Positions 42,047 to 52,280 of a DNA stretch of 64,000 bases are shown here, piece by piece. A model generated the notes under the pieces. The model did no database searches and was not told the origin of the DNA. It saw only the letters and a list, made by a program, of their open reading frames with translations. Position 1 is the first letter of the stretch. Every line of letters begins with the position of its first letter. The position numbers were made by a program, and so were the translations under genes. This stretch comes from Eubacterium sp. Lineage in GTDB: Bacteria; Bacillota; Clostridia; Oscillospirales; Acutalibacteraceae. The stretch lies in NCBI GenBank assembly GCA_017446095.1, contig JAFSRN010000022.1, positions 20,343-84,342 of the forward strand, read 5' to 3'.

Positions 42047-43465
42047 ATGGAATACAATCCCAAATCACTAAAGGCGGAAGAATTTATTAACGACGGCGAA
42101 ATACGCGACACAATCGCATATGCCCAGGCACACAAGAACGACACCGCTTTAATTGACAAAATCATTGAAAAAGCGAAGCTGCGTAAAGGTCTTGACCACC
42201 GCGAGGCAAGTGTTTTGCTTGCTTGCGACGATGAAGAAAAGGTTAAAGAAATCTACGACCTTGCAGAGCAGATTAAGAAGGATTTTTACGGCAACAGAAT
42301 CGTGCTGTTTGCGCCGCTGTACCTCAGCAACTACTGCGTAAACGGCTGCCTTTACTGCCCGTATCACCTAAAAAACAAGACAATTCCGCGTAAAAAGCTT
42401 ACGCAGGAAGAGGTTGCAAAAGAGGTTATTGCGCTGCAGGATATGGGGCACAAGCGCCTTGCGATTGAAGCCGGCGAGGACCCTGTCAACAATCCGATTG
42501 AGTACATACTTGACTGCATCAACACGATTTACTCAATCAAGCACAAAAACGGCGCTATTCGCCGTGTAAACGTTAATATCGCGGCTACGACTGTTGAGAA
42601 TTACAAAAAACTCAAGGACGCAGGAATCGGCACATATATTCTGTTTCAGGAAACATACAACAAAAAGAACTACGAATACCTGCATCCGACCGGACCGAAG
42701 CACAACTACGACTACCATACAGAGGCTATGGACAGGGCTATGGAAGGCGGCATTGACGATGTTGGTATCGGCGTACTGTTCGGGCTTGACAACTATCAGT
42801 ACGAATTTGCAGGACTGCTCATGCACGCAGAGCATCTTGAAGCTGTACACGGCGTCGGTCCGCATACAATCAGCGTACCGCGCGTTAAGCACGCAGACGA
42901 CATCGATCCAAATGAGTTTGACAATTCGCTCAGCGATGAGATGTTCTGCAAGATTGCGGCATGCATACGAATTGCCGTGCCGTACACGGGTATGATTATC
43001 TCCACGAGAGAGAGTCAGGAAGTACGTGAGAAGATTATCCGCCTCGGCGTTAGCCAGATTAGCGGCGCATCAAGGACTTCGGTAGGCGGTTACACGGAAA
43101 AAGAGCGTCCGCACGACACAGAGCAGTTTGACGTATCGGACAACAGAACGCTTGATGAGGTTGTAAACTGGCTGATGCGCAACGACTACATCCCCTCTTT
43201 CTGCACAGCGTGCTACCGCGAAGGCAGAACGGGCGACAGATTTATGGCGCTTTGCAAATCGGGACAGATTCAGAACTGCTGCCATCCTAATGCGCTGATG
43301 ACGCTTAAGGAATTCCTTATGGACTACGCTACAGAGGACACAAGGAAAATCGGCGAAGCGATGATTGAAAAGGAAATCGCAAATATCCCCAAAGAAAAGG
43401 TGCAGAACATAGTAAGAGAACGCCTTGTAAAAATTGAGCAGGGCGACAGAGATTTCAGATTTTAG
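42047..43465 (+). CDS. hydG: [FeFe]-hydrogenase maturase HydG (tyrosine lyase)
   Basis: Radical SAM enzyme that cleaves tyrosine to give CO and cyanide for the H-cluster. 472 residues. SAM cluster motif CVNGCLYCPYH (C-x3-C-x2-C), then IEAGEDP, and VPRVKHADDIDP. The C-terminal domain carries the second cluster site in CTACYREGRTGDRFM and KSGQIQNCCHPNAL. AGAGGT ribosome-binding site overlaps the hydE stop. Confidence 0.97.
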   Translation: MEYNPKSLKAEEFINDGEIRDTIAYAQAHKNDTALIDKIIEKAKLRKGLDHREASVLLACDDEEKVKEIYDLAEQIKKDFYGNRIVLFAPLYLSNYCVNGCLYCPYHLKNKTIPRKKLTQEEVAKEVIALQDMGHKRLAIEAGEDPVNNPIEYILDCINTIYSIKHKNGAIRRVNVNIAATTVENYKKLKDAGIGTYILFQETYNKKNYEYLHPTGPKHNYDYHTEAMDRAMEGGIDDVGIGVLFGLDNYQYEFAGLLMHAEHLEAVHGVGPHTISVPRVKHADDIDPNEFDNSLSDEMFCKIAACIRIAVPYTGMIISTRESQEVREKIIRLGVSQISGASRTSVGGYTEKERPHDTEQFDVSDNRTLDEVVNWLMRNDYIPSFCTACYREGRTGDRFMALCKSGQIQNCCHPNALMTLKEFLMDYATEDTRKIGEAMIEKEIANIPKEKVQNIVRERLVKIEQGDRDFRF

Positions 43466-43473
43466 GTGACAAT

Positions 43474-44652
43474 ATGGGACTTAACGACACCCCGTCTGCA
43501 GAGAGGATACATATTGGCTTTTTCGGCTTGCGCAACGCCGGCAAAAGTTCGCTTGTAAACAGGATTGCAAATCAGGATATCTCTGTTGTAAGTGAGGTAA
43601 AAGGCACCACCACAGACCCTGTGCGCAAGACTATGGAACTGCTGCCGCTCGGCGCTGTTGTGATTATTGACACGCCCGGATATGACGATGTTGGCGCGCT
43701 CGGCGAATTAAGGGTTAATACAACAAAAAAGGTGCTTGATTCGTGCGATATTGCAGTTCTTGTTACCGAAAATACAGAGATTTCCCCTGCCGAAAACGAG
43801 CTTATTGGAATATTCGGTGAAAAGAAAATCCCTTATATTGTTGCGCATAATAAGTCGGATATTAACGGCTTTTCTGCCAATACAAAAACCGATATTTACG
43901 TCAGCGCGACAGACAATAGAGGCATTGAGGAACTGAAGGAAGCAATAGGCAAAAACCTCAACATCAAGGCAAAAACGGTTAAGCTTGTTGCGGATTTTAT
44001 CAGCGAGGGCGACACGGTTATTCTTGTTACGCCGATTGACGCTTCCGCACCTAAAGGCAGGATGATTCTGCCGCAGCAGCAGGCAATTCGGGATATAATT
44101 GACCACAACTCGGTTTGCGTTGTAGTGCAGGTTGGCGAGCTTGCGGCTGCAATTAACAACCTTAAAAATCCCCCTGCCCTTGTTGTTACTGATTCGCAGG
44201 CGTTTAAAGAGGTTGCGCAGATTGTACCGCGTGAGATTCCGCTAACATCCTTTTCAATTCTGCTTGCTCGTTATAAAGGATTCCTTGACATCGCAGTTAA
44301 GGGCGCGCACGAGATTGACAAACTCAAAGACGGCGCAAAAATCCTTGTTAGCGAGGGTTGCACGCATCACAGGCAGTGCGAGGATATCGGCACGGTTAAG
44401 CTACCAAAACTGCTGAAAAAGTTCACAGGCAAGGAATTTGATTTCACTTTTTCATCAGGTCACGGTTTTCCTGATAACCTTGAGGAATTTGACTTGATAC
44501 TTCACTGCGGCGCGTGCATGCTTGGCGACAAAGAAGTGATGTCGCGTATGAATAAGGCTGGTGACAGTGGTGTACCGATTACAAACTACGGCACCGCAAT
44601 TGCACATATGAACGGAATACTTGACAGAAGTATTGAGGTTATTTATAAATAA
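43474..44652 (+). CDS. hydF: [FeFe]-hydrogenase maturation GTPase HydF
   Basis: Scaffold that assembles and hands over the 2Fe precursor. 392 residues. The GTPase domain has GLRNAGKSSLVN, TPGYDDVG and HNKSD. A dimerisation domain follows, and a C-terminal cluster site with CTHHRQCED plus HCGACML supplies the conserved cysteines. The operon has all three maturases but no hydrogenase structural gene in the window. Confidence 0.97.
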   Translation: MGLNDTPSAERIHIGFFGLRNAGKSSLVNRIANQDISVVSEVKGTTTDPVRKTMELLPLGAVVIIDTPGYDDVGALGELRVNTTKKVLDSCDIAVLVTENTEISPAENELIGIFGEKKIPYIVAHNKSDINGFSANTKTDIYVSATDNRGIEELKEAIGKNLNIKAKTVKLVADFISEGDTVILVTPIDASAPKGRMILPQQQAIRDIIDHNSVCVVVQVGELAAAINNLKNPPALVVTDSQAFKEVAQIVPREIPLTSFSILLARYKGFLDIAVKGAHEIDKLKDGAKILVSEGCTHHRQCEDIGTVKLPKLLKKFTGKEFDFTFSSGHGFPDNLEEFDLILHCGACMLGDKEVMSRMNKAGDSGVPITNYGTAIAHMNGILDRSIEVIYK

Positions 44653-44664
44653 AACAAACTACAT

Positions 44665-44705
44665 AAAAGAAAACCCGGGGCTTTGCAGCCCCGGGAATTT
44701 TGTTA
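44665..44705. terminator. Bidirectional terminator between hydF and oppA
   Basis: 8-bp CCCGGGGC/GCCCCGGG stem (44674-44681 with 44688-44695) with AATTTTGTT on the plus strand and TTTTCTTTTATG on the minus strand. It closes two converging operons. Confidence 0.88.
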
Positions 44706-44712
44706 TTTGCAA

Positions 44713-46551
44713 TTAGTCTGCAAATGTGCAGTACATGAAGTACTTGTAGCCAAGCGGGTTGGAGAAGAAGCCCTTAACGTTCTTGTCAAGCATAAACTTA
44801 TCTGTGTAGTAGTAGATAGGTGTAATGCAGCCTGACTGCATAAGCATATCTTCTGCAACGTGCATCATTGCATAGCGGTTGTTATCGTCTGTGCAAGCCT
44901 TGATTTCCGAAATAAGAACATCATAAGTCTCTGCCCATGTGCCGTTTTCAACCTTAACTTTTGAACCGTACTTTGTAAGATCTACGCTGTAGCCCTTAAC
45001 ATCCTTGTGGTCGCCCTTACCGAACTGAACGTCGTTGTTACCGGAAGCAGTTGTCCACATATCAAGGAATGAAATCGGGTCGTTGTAGTCTGCAAGCCAG
45101 CCGTTACGAGCGATAGAGAAGTTACCGTCCTTACGTGTGTTGAGGAAGGTGTTCCATTCCTGGTTCTCCATGCTGATTTCGATACCAACGTTTGCAAGTG
45201 TTGACTGGATGTACTCACCGATTGCCTTGTGGTTCTCGTCTGTGTTGTAGAGATAAGTGAGTTTCGGGAAGTTTGTGAACTTCTTGGTAGCGTCGTCGTA
45301 CTTGTAGTACTTCTTAAGGGTTTCAATAGCTGAATCGTAGTTAGACTTAACAGCTTCCTTAGAAGCGTCAAAGTAACCGTCGAAGTCCTTGCTAACGCCT
45401 GTGTTCTGATAGAACTGAGTTTTGCCGTCAGCGTCTGTAAGACCCATAGCTACAAAGGAAGAAGCAGGAACTTCACCGCCCTGTGAGATAGATTCAACGA
45501 TGTAGTTTCTGTCAAGAAGAAGTGAAACAGCGTTTCTGATTTCAGCCTTTGCCTTTTCAGCCTCTTCACCTGTGAGAGTTGAATCCTCGGGAAGAATCTT
45601 TTCGTTAATGTTCCAGCATACATAGTATGTACCAAGCTGACCGTTAACGATGAATTCATCAGGATACTCTTCCTTAAGAGAAGCGATTTCGTTGTTCGGG
45701 ATAGAACTGATGAGGTTCCATTCGCCGTTCTTGAAGTTAGAAAGCTGGTTGTTAGCGTCGTCTGACAGATAGAAGTTAATCTTGTTCATTGTAACTTCGC
45801 CTGCGTCCGGATGCTCAGCATTCTTTTCAAGAGTGATGAGTGAGTTGTGTTCCCATGAAGAAAGTTTGTAAAGACCGTTGCATACATAAGTAGCAGGATC
45901 AGTTGCCCAACCGTCGTTCTTAACAACATCTTCACGTACCGGGAAGTAAGTCGGGAATGCAAGAAGCTCGTTCCAGTAAGGGATAGCGTTCTTAAGAGTT
46001 ACTTCGATAGTCTTGTCGTCAACAGCCTTAACGTTGAGCTTGGCATCCTTGTTTACAGGGTTGCCGTCCTTGTCAGCCTCGGTAACTTCGTCGTAACCGT
46101 CAACAACCTCAAACATGTAGCCGTAGTCAGCTGCGAGTTCGAGAGAAGCCGCTCTCTGCCATGCGAATACGAAATCGCCAGCAGTTACGTCTTTACCGTC
46201 CGACCATTTAAGACCGTCTTTGAGTGTGTAGGTGTAAGTAACCTTACCGTCATCGCCCTTTACGCCTTCAGGAAGCTCTGTTGCTGCGTCAGGAACGATA
46301 ACGAGCTTGCCGCTGTCATCCTGTGACCACTTTGCAAGACCTGAGAACAGGTGTGTAAGCAGAGTAGCGCCGTCAACCGCAGAGTTGAGAGCAGGGTCGA
46401 TTGTGTCCGGCTCAGAAGCCAGACATACTGAAATTGAGTCTTTTGCAGTCTCCTTTTTGCCATCGTTTTCGCCGCCCTTAGAGCAAGCCGCAAAGCTTAA
46501 CACTACGAACATAACAGCTAAAACGAGAGCTATGATTCTTTTTGTTTTCAT
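44713..46551 (-). CDS. oppA: Oligopeptide ABC transporter substrate-binding lipoprotein
   Basis: 612 residues. Lipoprotein signal peptide with lipobox LSFAAC, cysteine at position 23, anchoring the protein outside. The body is an SBP_bac_5 fold (DPALNSAVDGATLL, YTLKDGLKWSDGKDVTAGD, and NGLYKLSSW). Last gene of the opp operon and separated from oppF by 67 bases, in which an imperfect hairpin could favour higher oppA levels. Confidence 0.93.
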   Translation of the reverse strand: MKTKRIIALVLAVMFVVLSFAACSKGGENDGKKETAKDSISVCLASEPDTIDPALNSAVDGATLLTHLFSGLAKWSQDDSGKLVIVPDAATELPEGVKGDDGKVTYTYTLKDGLKWSDGKDVTAGDFVFAWQRAASLELAADYGYMFEVVDGYDEVTEADKDGNPVNKDAKLNVKAVDDKTIEVTLKNAIPYWNELLAFPTYFPVREDVVKNDGWATDPATYVCNGLYKLSSWEHNSLITLEKNAEHPDAGEVTMNKINFYLSDDANNQLSNFKNGEWNLISSIPNNEIASLKEEYPDEFIVNGQLGTYYVCWNINEKILPEDSTLTGEEAEKAKAEIRNAVSLLLDRNYIVESISQGGEVPASSFVAMGLTDADGKTQFYQNTGVSKDFDGYFDASKEAVKSNYDSAIETLKKYYKYDDATKKFTNFPKLTYLYNTDENHKAIGEYIQSTLANVGIEISMENQEWNTFLNTRKDGNFSIARNGWLADYNDPISFLDMWTTASGNNDVQFGKGDHKDVKGYSVDLTKYGSKVKVENGTWAETYDVLISEIKACTDDNNRYAMMHVAEDMLMQSGCITPIYYYTDKFMLDKNVKGFFSNPLGYKYFMYCTFAD

Positions 46552-46618
46552 AGAACCATCCTTTCATATTTTTTACGCAGCACTGCTACTGCGCAGTTTA
46601 CAAATCTGTGTACAAAGA

Positions 46619-47602
46619 TTAATCGTTAATCTCTGCTGTTCTGAAGCAGGCAACAAAGTGACCTTTTGAAACCTCTTCAAATTCGGGCATTTTTTCAGCG
46701 CACTTGTCTGTAGCGTACTGACAGCGCGTTCTGAACGGGCAGCCCGAAGGTGCGTTGAGAGGGCTTGGAATATCGCCCTTAAGCACAATGCGCTTGTTTT
46801 CCCTTGCGATTTTCGGATCGGGAATCGGTACTGCGGAAAGCAGCGACTTTGAATACGGATGAAGCGGATGATTATAAATCTCATCTGCATCCGCGAGCTC
46901 AACTATGTGACCGAGGTACATAACAGCGATTCTGTCCGAAATATGGCGGACTACAAGCAGGTCGTGAGCGATGAACAGGTATGTAAGCTCAAGCTTGTCC
47001 TGCAGTTCGTCAAACATATTGATAACCTGCGCCTGAATGGAAACGTCAAGCGCGGATACAGGCTCGTCGCAGACAATAAAATCGGGATTAACCGCAAGTG
47101 AACGTGCAATACCGATTCTCTGGCGCTGGCCGCCCGAAAACTCGTGCGCATACCTTGAAGCGTGCTCGCTGTTAAGTCCTACATAGTCCATAAACTGAAG
47201 GATTTTTTCTTCCCTCTCCTTTCTGTCCTTGTAGAGCTTGTGAACATCAAGCGGCTCACCGATGATATCGGATACCGTCATTCTCGGGTTAAGCGAAGAA
47301 TACGGATCCTGGAATACCATAGTCGCTTTTTTGCGGAATTCGTTGATATCGGAACGCGATTTAATCTGCTTGCCGTCGTACCAGATTTCGCCGCCGGTAG
47401 GCTTATAAAGGTGAAGAATAGTTCTGCCGACTGTGGTTTTGCCGCAACCCGACTCACCTACAAGGCCAAGCGTTTCGCCCTTCTTTATCGTAAACGAAAC
47501 GCCGTCAACCGCTTTAAGCGGTGTTGAACGGAACCAGCCTGTGCTGATCGGGAAATATTGCTTTAAATCTTTTACTTCAATAAGCGGCTTATTTTCAGAC
47601 AT
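46619..47602 (-). CDS. oppF: Oligopeptide ABC transporter ATP-binding protein OppF
   Basis: Cytoplasmic ATPase, 327 residues from the ATG at 47600-47602. Walker [13 protein letters not shown], signature [11 protein letters not shown], Walker [13 protein letters not shown]. The C-terminal oligopeptide/dipeptide domain ends with [14 protein letters not shown], a cysteine-rich cluster region found in Opp/Dpp ATPases. It overlaps the oppD stop by 8 bases. Confidence 0.93.
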   Translation of the reverse strand: MSENKPLIEVKDLKQYFPISTGWFRSTPLKAVDGVSFTIKKGETLGLVGESGCGKTTVGRTILHLYKPTGGEIWYDGKQIKSRSDINEFRKKATMVFQDPYSSLNPRMTVSDIIGEPLDVHKLYKDRKEREEKILQFMDYVGLNSEHASRYAHEFSGGQRQRIGIARSLAVNPDFIVCDEPVSALDVSIQAQVINMFDELQDKLELTYLFIAHDLLVVRHISDRIAVMYLGHIVELADADEIYNHPLHPYSKSLLSAVPIPDPKIARENKRIVLKGDIPSPLNAPSGCPFRTRCQYATDKCAEKMPEFEEVSKGHFVACFRTAEIND

Positions 47603-48614
47603 TATCTTCACCGCCTTCCTCGTCAATTACAATTTCTCCGCTGTCAATGCCCTTTTTGACATTCATCCAGCAGGAAGCGGAATGAACATCGTTAATCTGC
47701 ATACGCTCTGCCTGATGATGGATGCAAATCTTCATAGCATTGTCGCACCTTGGTGCAAACGGACAGCCCTTTGGCATATTGAGCAAGTCGATTGGCGTGC
47801 CGGTAATAGGCTGCAACTTCTGACCTGCTGTGTCCGTAGTAGGAATAGAGCGAAGAAGTCCCTTTGTATACTCGTGGCAGGGGTTGTAGAAAATCTCGTC
47901 TGCAGTTCCCTGCTCGCAGATTGAACCTGCGTACATAACTATGATATCGTCGCACATCTGGGCAACAACGCCGAGGTCGTGCGTAATCATAATAATTGCC
48001 ATGCCGAGTTCTTTTTGCAGGTCGGTCATAAGCTCAAGAATCTGCGCCTGAATTGTAACGTCAAGCGCTGTGGTAGGCTCGTCCGCAATAAGGATATCAG
48101 GCTCGCAGGCAAGCGCCATAGCAATCATAATACGCTGACGCATACCGCCCGAATGTTCAAACGGATACTGCTTCATACGCTTTTCAGGCTCGTTGATGTT
48201 AACGAGGCGAAGCATCTCAACAGCGCGTTCATATGCCTGCTTACGGTCTCTGTCCGTATGCAGAGTAATAGCTTCAATCAGCTGCCTGCCGATTGTATAT
48301 GTTGGGTTAAGCGAGGTCATAGGATCCTGGAAAATGATGGAAACCTTGTTACCTCTTACCGTTTTCATTACCTTTTCGTCTGCGCCGATGAGTTCCTGAC
48401 CGTCAAGTTTAACGGAACCGCCGACAATTTTGCCCGCAGGCGCAAGAATCTGCAAAATCGAGTAAGCCGTTACGGATTTACCCGAGCCCGACTCACCTAC
48501 AATGCCGAGCACCTTGCCCCTGTCAAGCGAGAAAGAAACGTCATTTACAGCCTTAACTTCACCTGCGTCAGTGAAGAAGGAAGTCTGAAGATTTTTAACT
48601 TCTAACAATGCCAT
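47595..48614 (-). CDS. oppD: Oligopeptide ABC transporter ATP-binding protein OppD
   Basis: 339 residues. Walker [14 protein letters not shown], signature [12 protein letters not shown], Walker [13 protein letters not shown]. The C-terminal oligopeptide domain includes [22 protein letters not shown]-rich ribosome-binding site precedes the ATG. Partner of OppF in the transport ATPase pair. Confidence 0.93.
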   Translation of the reverse strand: MALLEVKNLQTSFFTDAGEVKAVNDVSFSLDRGKVLGIVGESGSGKSVTAYSILQILAPAGKIVGGSVKLDGQELIGADEKVMKTVRGNKVSIIFQDPMTSLNPTYTIGRQLIEAITLHTDRDRKQAYERAVEMLRLVNINEPEKRMKQYPFEHSGGMRQRIMIAMALACEPDILIADEPTTALDVTIQAQILELMTDLQKELGMAIIMITHDLGVVAQMCDDIIVMYAGSICEQGTADEIFYNPCHEYTKGLLRSIPTTDTAGQKLQPITGTPIDLLNMPKGCPFAPRCDNAMKICIHHQAERMQINDVHSASCWMNVKKGIDSGEIVIDEEGGEDNV

Positions 48615-48626
48615 AGTGCGCCCCCC

Positions 48627-49685
48627 TTAGTCGTTAAGCTTCGGGTCGAAGGCATCTCTGAGACCGTCGCCGAAGAGGTTGAGGCTAAGCACTATCAGCG
48701 AGATAATGATTGCCGGAATGATTAATCTGTACGGATAACTTGTAAGTCCGTTAAGCGCTTCCGAAGCGAGCGAACCGAGCGACGGCATAGGCGCGTTAAC
48801 ACCAAGACCGAGGAAGGAAAGATAACTTTCCGTAAAGATCGCTGACGGAATCTGCAGCGCTGCGGAAATGATGACTACGCTGATGCAGTTAGGGATAAGA
48901 TGCTTTGTAATAATCCATCTGCCCTTTGCACCCGTTGAACGCGCAGAAAGCACGTATTCCTGCTCACGAAGGGAAAGAATCTGTCCGCGGATAAGGCGCG
49001 ACATACTAACCCAGTAGAGCAGCGCAAAAACAATGAACAAGCTTATGATATTTGCGCCTATACTCTCAAGTGCAGTGCCCTGAATAACAGGCGTTAGCGT
49101 TAACTTGAACACTGCAGAAAGCAGGATAACCATAAGCATATCGGGCAGCGAGTAGATGATATCTACCAATCGCATAATTATAAGGTCGACCTTGCCGCCG
49201 AAGTAGCCCGATATTGAGCCTATAAGCGTACCTATAACAAGCACGATAATGCTGGCAAAGAAGCCAACCGCAAGCGATACGCGTGTACCGTAGATAACAC
49301 GGATAAAGTAGTCGCGACCTGCGGCGTCAGTACCGAAGATATGCGGGAAAACCTTTTTGCCGCTGTCAATAAGTTCCTGTTCCGTAGCGCCGTACTGGAA
49401 CGGCTTGAGGTTGTTATATGACGCGTCAACAAGCTGACCAGGCTGAACGCCCAGCTGATCCTCGTAAGAATACGGCCAGAACACGGGAATTATGATACTG
49501 CCGATTGTAATAAGAATAATTATGATAAGGCTTACAAATGCAACTTTATTCTTATATAGACGCTTCATACCGTCCTTAAAGAATGTTGATGAAGGGCGCA
49601 TCTGAACCATATATTCCTTTTCCTTATCGGTTGCAGGAATAAACATATCAAGGTCCACATGGAAGGTGAATTTTTTCTTTTGCAT
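48627..49685 (-). CDS. oppC: Oligopeptide ABC transporter permease OppC
   Basis: 352 residues, starting MQKKKFTFHVDLDMFIP at the ATG preceded by GGAAGGGGGAG. A cytoplasmic N-terminus, then about six membrane spans. The EAA-type loop is near the C-terminus (EQEYVLSARSTGAKGRWI). Dpp/Opp permease C family. Confidence 0.92.
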   Translation of the reverse strand: MQKKKFTFHVDLDMFIPATDKEKEYMVQMRPSSTFFKDGMKRLYKNKVAFVSLIIIILITIGSIIIPVFWPYSYEDQLGVQPGQLVDASYNNLKPFQYGATEQELIDSGKKVFPHIFGTDAAGRDYFIRVIYGTRVSLAVGFFASIIVLVIGTLIGSISGYFGGKVDLIIMRLVDIIYSLPDMLMVILLSAVFKLTLTPVIQGTALESIGANIISLFIVFALLYWVSMSRLIRGQILSLREQEYVLSARSTGAKGRWIITKHLIPNCISVVIISAALQIPSAIFTESYLSFLGLGVNAPMPSLGSLASEALNGLTSYPYRLIIPAIIISLIVLSLNLFGDGLRDAFDPKLND

Positions 49686-49701
49686 ATAAACTCCCCCTTC
49701 C

Positions 49702-50631
49702 TTACTCAAAGTTGATGCGCGGGTCAACAACCTTGTACAGAATATCGGTAACAAGGTTCATGATAACGATTAACGCCGCGAGGATAATTGTAGTACCCAT
49801 AATCATCGGATAATCACGGTTTGTAATGGAGCTTACAAACGCCCTGCCTATACCGGGAACGGCAAAAATCTGCTCTACAACAAGCGAGCCGGTAACGATA
49901 TACGCAAGCATAGGTCCGAAATATGTAAGCACGGGGATGAGCGAGTTTTTAAGTGCATGACCAAAAATTATCTTTGTGCCTGAAACGCCCTTTGCCTTTG
50001 CGGTTCTGATGTAATCCTGACCGAGTACGTCAAGCATTGAAGAACGCGTAAGACGTGTGATGTAAGCCATTGGATAAAGTGCAAGCGTGATAATCGGTAG
50101 CACAAGACCTGACGAGGTAGAACCGTTTGCAGGCAACCACTGCAACTTGATTGCAAACAGCGCAAGCAGCAGCGAACCCATAATAAACGAAGGCATAGAC
50201 ACAAACGCGGTTGTGATAACCATAATAATTCTGTCTATAAGTTTATTACGGCGCAGCGCGGCAATAGCGCCGAGCACAATGCCGACTATTGCGGAAAGAA
50301 TTGCGGCAATTACACCGAGCTTTGCAGACGTGCGCATACCATCCATAATGATATCGGACACCATTCTGCCCCTCTGCTTAAGTGAAGGACCGAAGTCAAA
50401 CTTTGTTACAATGTCCTTAAGGTATGTACCGTACTGCACCATTAAAGGCTTGTCCAGTCCGTATTTAGCTTCCATTGCCTTTTGCACTGCAACGGTAGTA
50501 GCTTTTTCACCAACGAACGGTCCGCCCGGTACGGCGTGCATTACGAAAAACGTAATCGTAATTACCACCCATATTGTGAATATCGAAAGCAGTATACGCT
50601 TTACGATATACATCAGATTCTTTGAATTCAT
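49702..50631 (-). CDS. oppB: Oligopeptide ABC transporter permease OppB
   Basis: 309 residues, six membrane spans, with the conserved loop GQDYIRTAKAKGVSGTKII near the C-terminus and VIVITFFVMHAVPGGPF at the start. First gene of oppBCDFA, behind a promoter; the GAGGAAAA ribosome-binding site lies 5 bases before the ATG. Confidence 0.92.
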   Translation of the reverse strand: MNSKNLMYIVKRILLSIFTIWVVITITFFVMHAVPGGPFVGEKATTVAVQKAMEAKYGLDKPLMVQYGTYLKDIVTKFDFGPSLKQRGRMVSDIIMDGMRTSAKLGVIAAILSAIVGIVLGAIAALRRNKLIDRIIMVITTAFVSMPSFIMGSLLLALFAIKLQWLPANGSTSSGLVLPIITLALYPMAYITRLTRSSMLDVLGQDYIRTAKAKGVSGTKIIFGHALKNSLIPVLTYFGPMLAYIVTGSLVVEQIFAVPGIGRAFVSSITNRDYPMIMGTTIILAALIVIMNLVTDILYKVVDPRINFE

Positions 50632-50685
50632 TTGGTTTTCCTCTATTCAATCATAATAAGCGCATAGTAGCACTAAATTATAAAC

Positions 50686-50713
50686 ATTATACCAAATATA
50701 CAAATTATTTCAA
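50686..50713 (-). promoter_or_regulatory. Promoter of oppBCDFA
   Basis: TTGAAA (50708-50713) and TATAAT (50686-50691), 16-base spacer on the minus strand, in AT-rich sequence. Confidence 0.6.
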
Positions 50714-50747
50714 TAAATAAATTATATTATTTAGACAAATTTAACAA

Positions 50748-50788
50748 ATTATAAAAAATAATAGACAGTATCCTAAGAATACTGTCTG
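50748..50788 (-). terminator. Terminator after spoIVA
   Basis: 9-bp AGACAGTAT/ATACTGTCT stem (50763-50771 with 50779-50787), followed on the minus strand by ATTATTTTTTATAATTT. Confidence 0.85.
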
Positions 50789-50793
50789 TTACT

Positions 50794-52269
50794 TTAAAGA
50801 ATTATGCAGATTAATCCGCTGCAGCCCTCGTTAATTACACGCTCTATTGTTTCCCTGAACTTATCGCGCGCGTCCTGCGGCATACGGTACAGTTTATTGT
50901 TAAGTCCCTCGCTTACAAGCGAGTGCAAAGACTTGCCGAAAATGTTTGTGTTCCATATTTCCGCAGGGTTATTTTCAAACTCACCGAGCAGATACATAAC
51001 AAGTTCCTCGCTCTGCGATTCGCTGCCCACAATCGGCGCAACCTCCGTATAAGTGTTGCATTTAATCATATGGATAGACGGCGCCTGTGCTTTAAGACGA
51101 ACACCATATTTGCCGCCCTGCTTCATAATCTCGGGCTCTTCAAGCGAAAGTTCATCCATAACGGGCATCACGATACCGTAGCCTGTGCTGTTAACCTGTT
51201 CAAGCGCATCGGCAATGCGCTGATACTTCTCTTTAACCTGCGCAAGTGCAACAAATTCTCGAAGCAGCGCTTCCTCATCAGCAATCTCAACACCGCATTT
51301 TTCGCTCATTATCTCAAACAGATGCGCGTTGTCTACATCAATATTAACAACAACCTTGCCGTCCGACAAATCCGCGTCCGTAACCACCGACGAAATGATA
51401 TTCTCGTTTTGCCCGATGTTATACGCAAAACCTACTACCGAACGCATTGTTGATACGCTTGCGCACTCATCTTTTATCTGTGCGATGATTTCCCTGCGCA
51501 GTGAATCATCAGCCTCAAGCGAGCCGAACCAATTTGGAAGGTCAATGCCTATTGAGGTTACGGGGAATTCATACAGCACATTCTGCAGGATTTTCTTTAT
51601 ATCGTCTTCGCCGATTTCAAGGATGTTCAGCGGTATAACAGGCACATCGTACTTATCCGTCATCTGCACGGCAAGGTTTTTTACGTCCTGCGAATCGGGC
51701 GCGGTTGTGTTCATAAGTACTACAAACGGCTTGCCGAGTTCTTTAAGCTCGTTGATTACGCGTTCTTCCGCTTCCTCATATTCCTCGCGCGGTATCTGAC
51801 TTATTGAGCCGTCTGTTGTGACTACAAGTCCGATCGTTGAATGTTCTTCTATTACCTTTTTGGTGCCGATTTCCGCCGCCATATTAAACGGTATTTCTTC
51901 CTCATACCACGGCGTCATCACCATGCGCGGCTGTTCGTCCTCAATATAGCCTTCGCTGCTCGGTACTATGTAGCCAACGCAGTCAATCATGCGCACTTTA
52001 AGGCGCAGGTTATCCTGCATTGAAATTTCGATTGATTCCTCAGGTATGAACTTCGGCTCGGTTGTCATAATAGTTCTGCCTGCTGCAGACTGCGGCAGTT
52101 CGTCTTTTGCGCGCTCTTTCTGAAAGTCACCCTCAATATTTGGTATAACGAGCGTATCCATAAAACGCTTGATAAAGGTGGATTTGCCTGTGCGGACAGG
52201 TCCGACCACGCCTATGTAAATATCCCCTTGCGTGCGGGATGAAATGTCGGAATAAATATTATCAGTCAT
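50794..52269 (-). CDS. spoIVA: Stage IV sporulation protein A (coat morphogenetic ATPase)
   Basis: 491 residues. It polymerises on the outer forespore membrane to form the base of the spore coat, recruited by SpoVM. N-terminal Walker A is GPVRTGKSTFIKRFMD, with PQSAAGRTIMTTEPKF and DCVGYIVPS following. The C-terminus ends in a conserved hydrophobic segment (INEGCSGLICIIL). Lies 11 bases after the sipL-like gene; AAGGTGA ribosome-binding site. Confidence 0.97.
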   Translation of the reverse strand: MTDNIYSDISSRTQGDIYIGVVGPVRTGKSTFIKRFMDTLVIPNIEGDFQKERAKDELPQSAAGRTIMTTEPKFIPEESIEISMQDNLRLKVRMIDCVGYIVPSSEGYIEDEQPRMVMTPWYEEEIPFNMAAEIGTKKVIEEHSTIGLVVTTDGSISQIPREEYEEAEERVINELKELGKPFVVLMNTTAPDSQDVKNLAVQMTDKYDVPVIPLNILEIGEDDIKKILQNVLYEFPVTSIGIDLPNWFGSLEADDSLRREIIAQIKDECASVSTMRSVVGFAYNIGQNENIISSVVTDADLSDGKVVVNIDVDNAHLFEIMSEKCGVEIADEEALLREFVALAQVKEKYQRIADALEQVNSTGYGIVMPVMDELSLEEPEIMKQGGKYGVRLKAQAPSIHMIKCNTYTEVAPIVGSESQSEELVMYLLGEFENNPAEIWNTNIFGKSLHSLVSEGLNNKLYRMPQDARDKFRETIERVINEGCSGLICIIL

Positions 52270-52280
52270 TGTGTCACCTT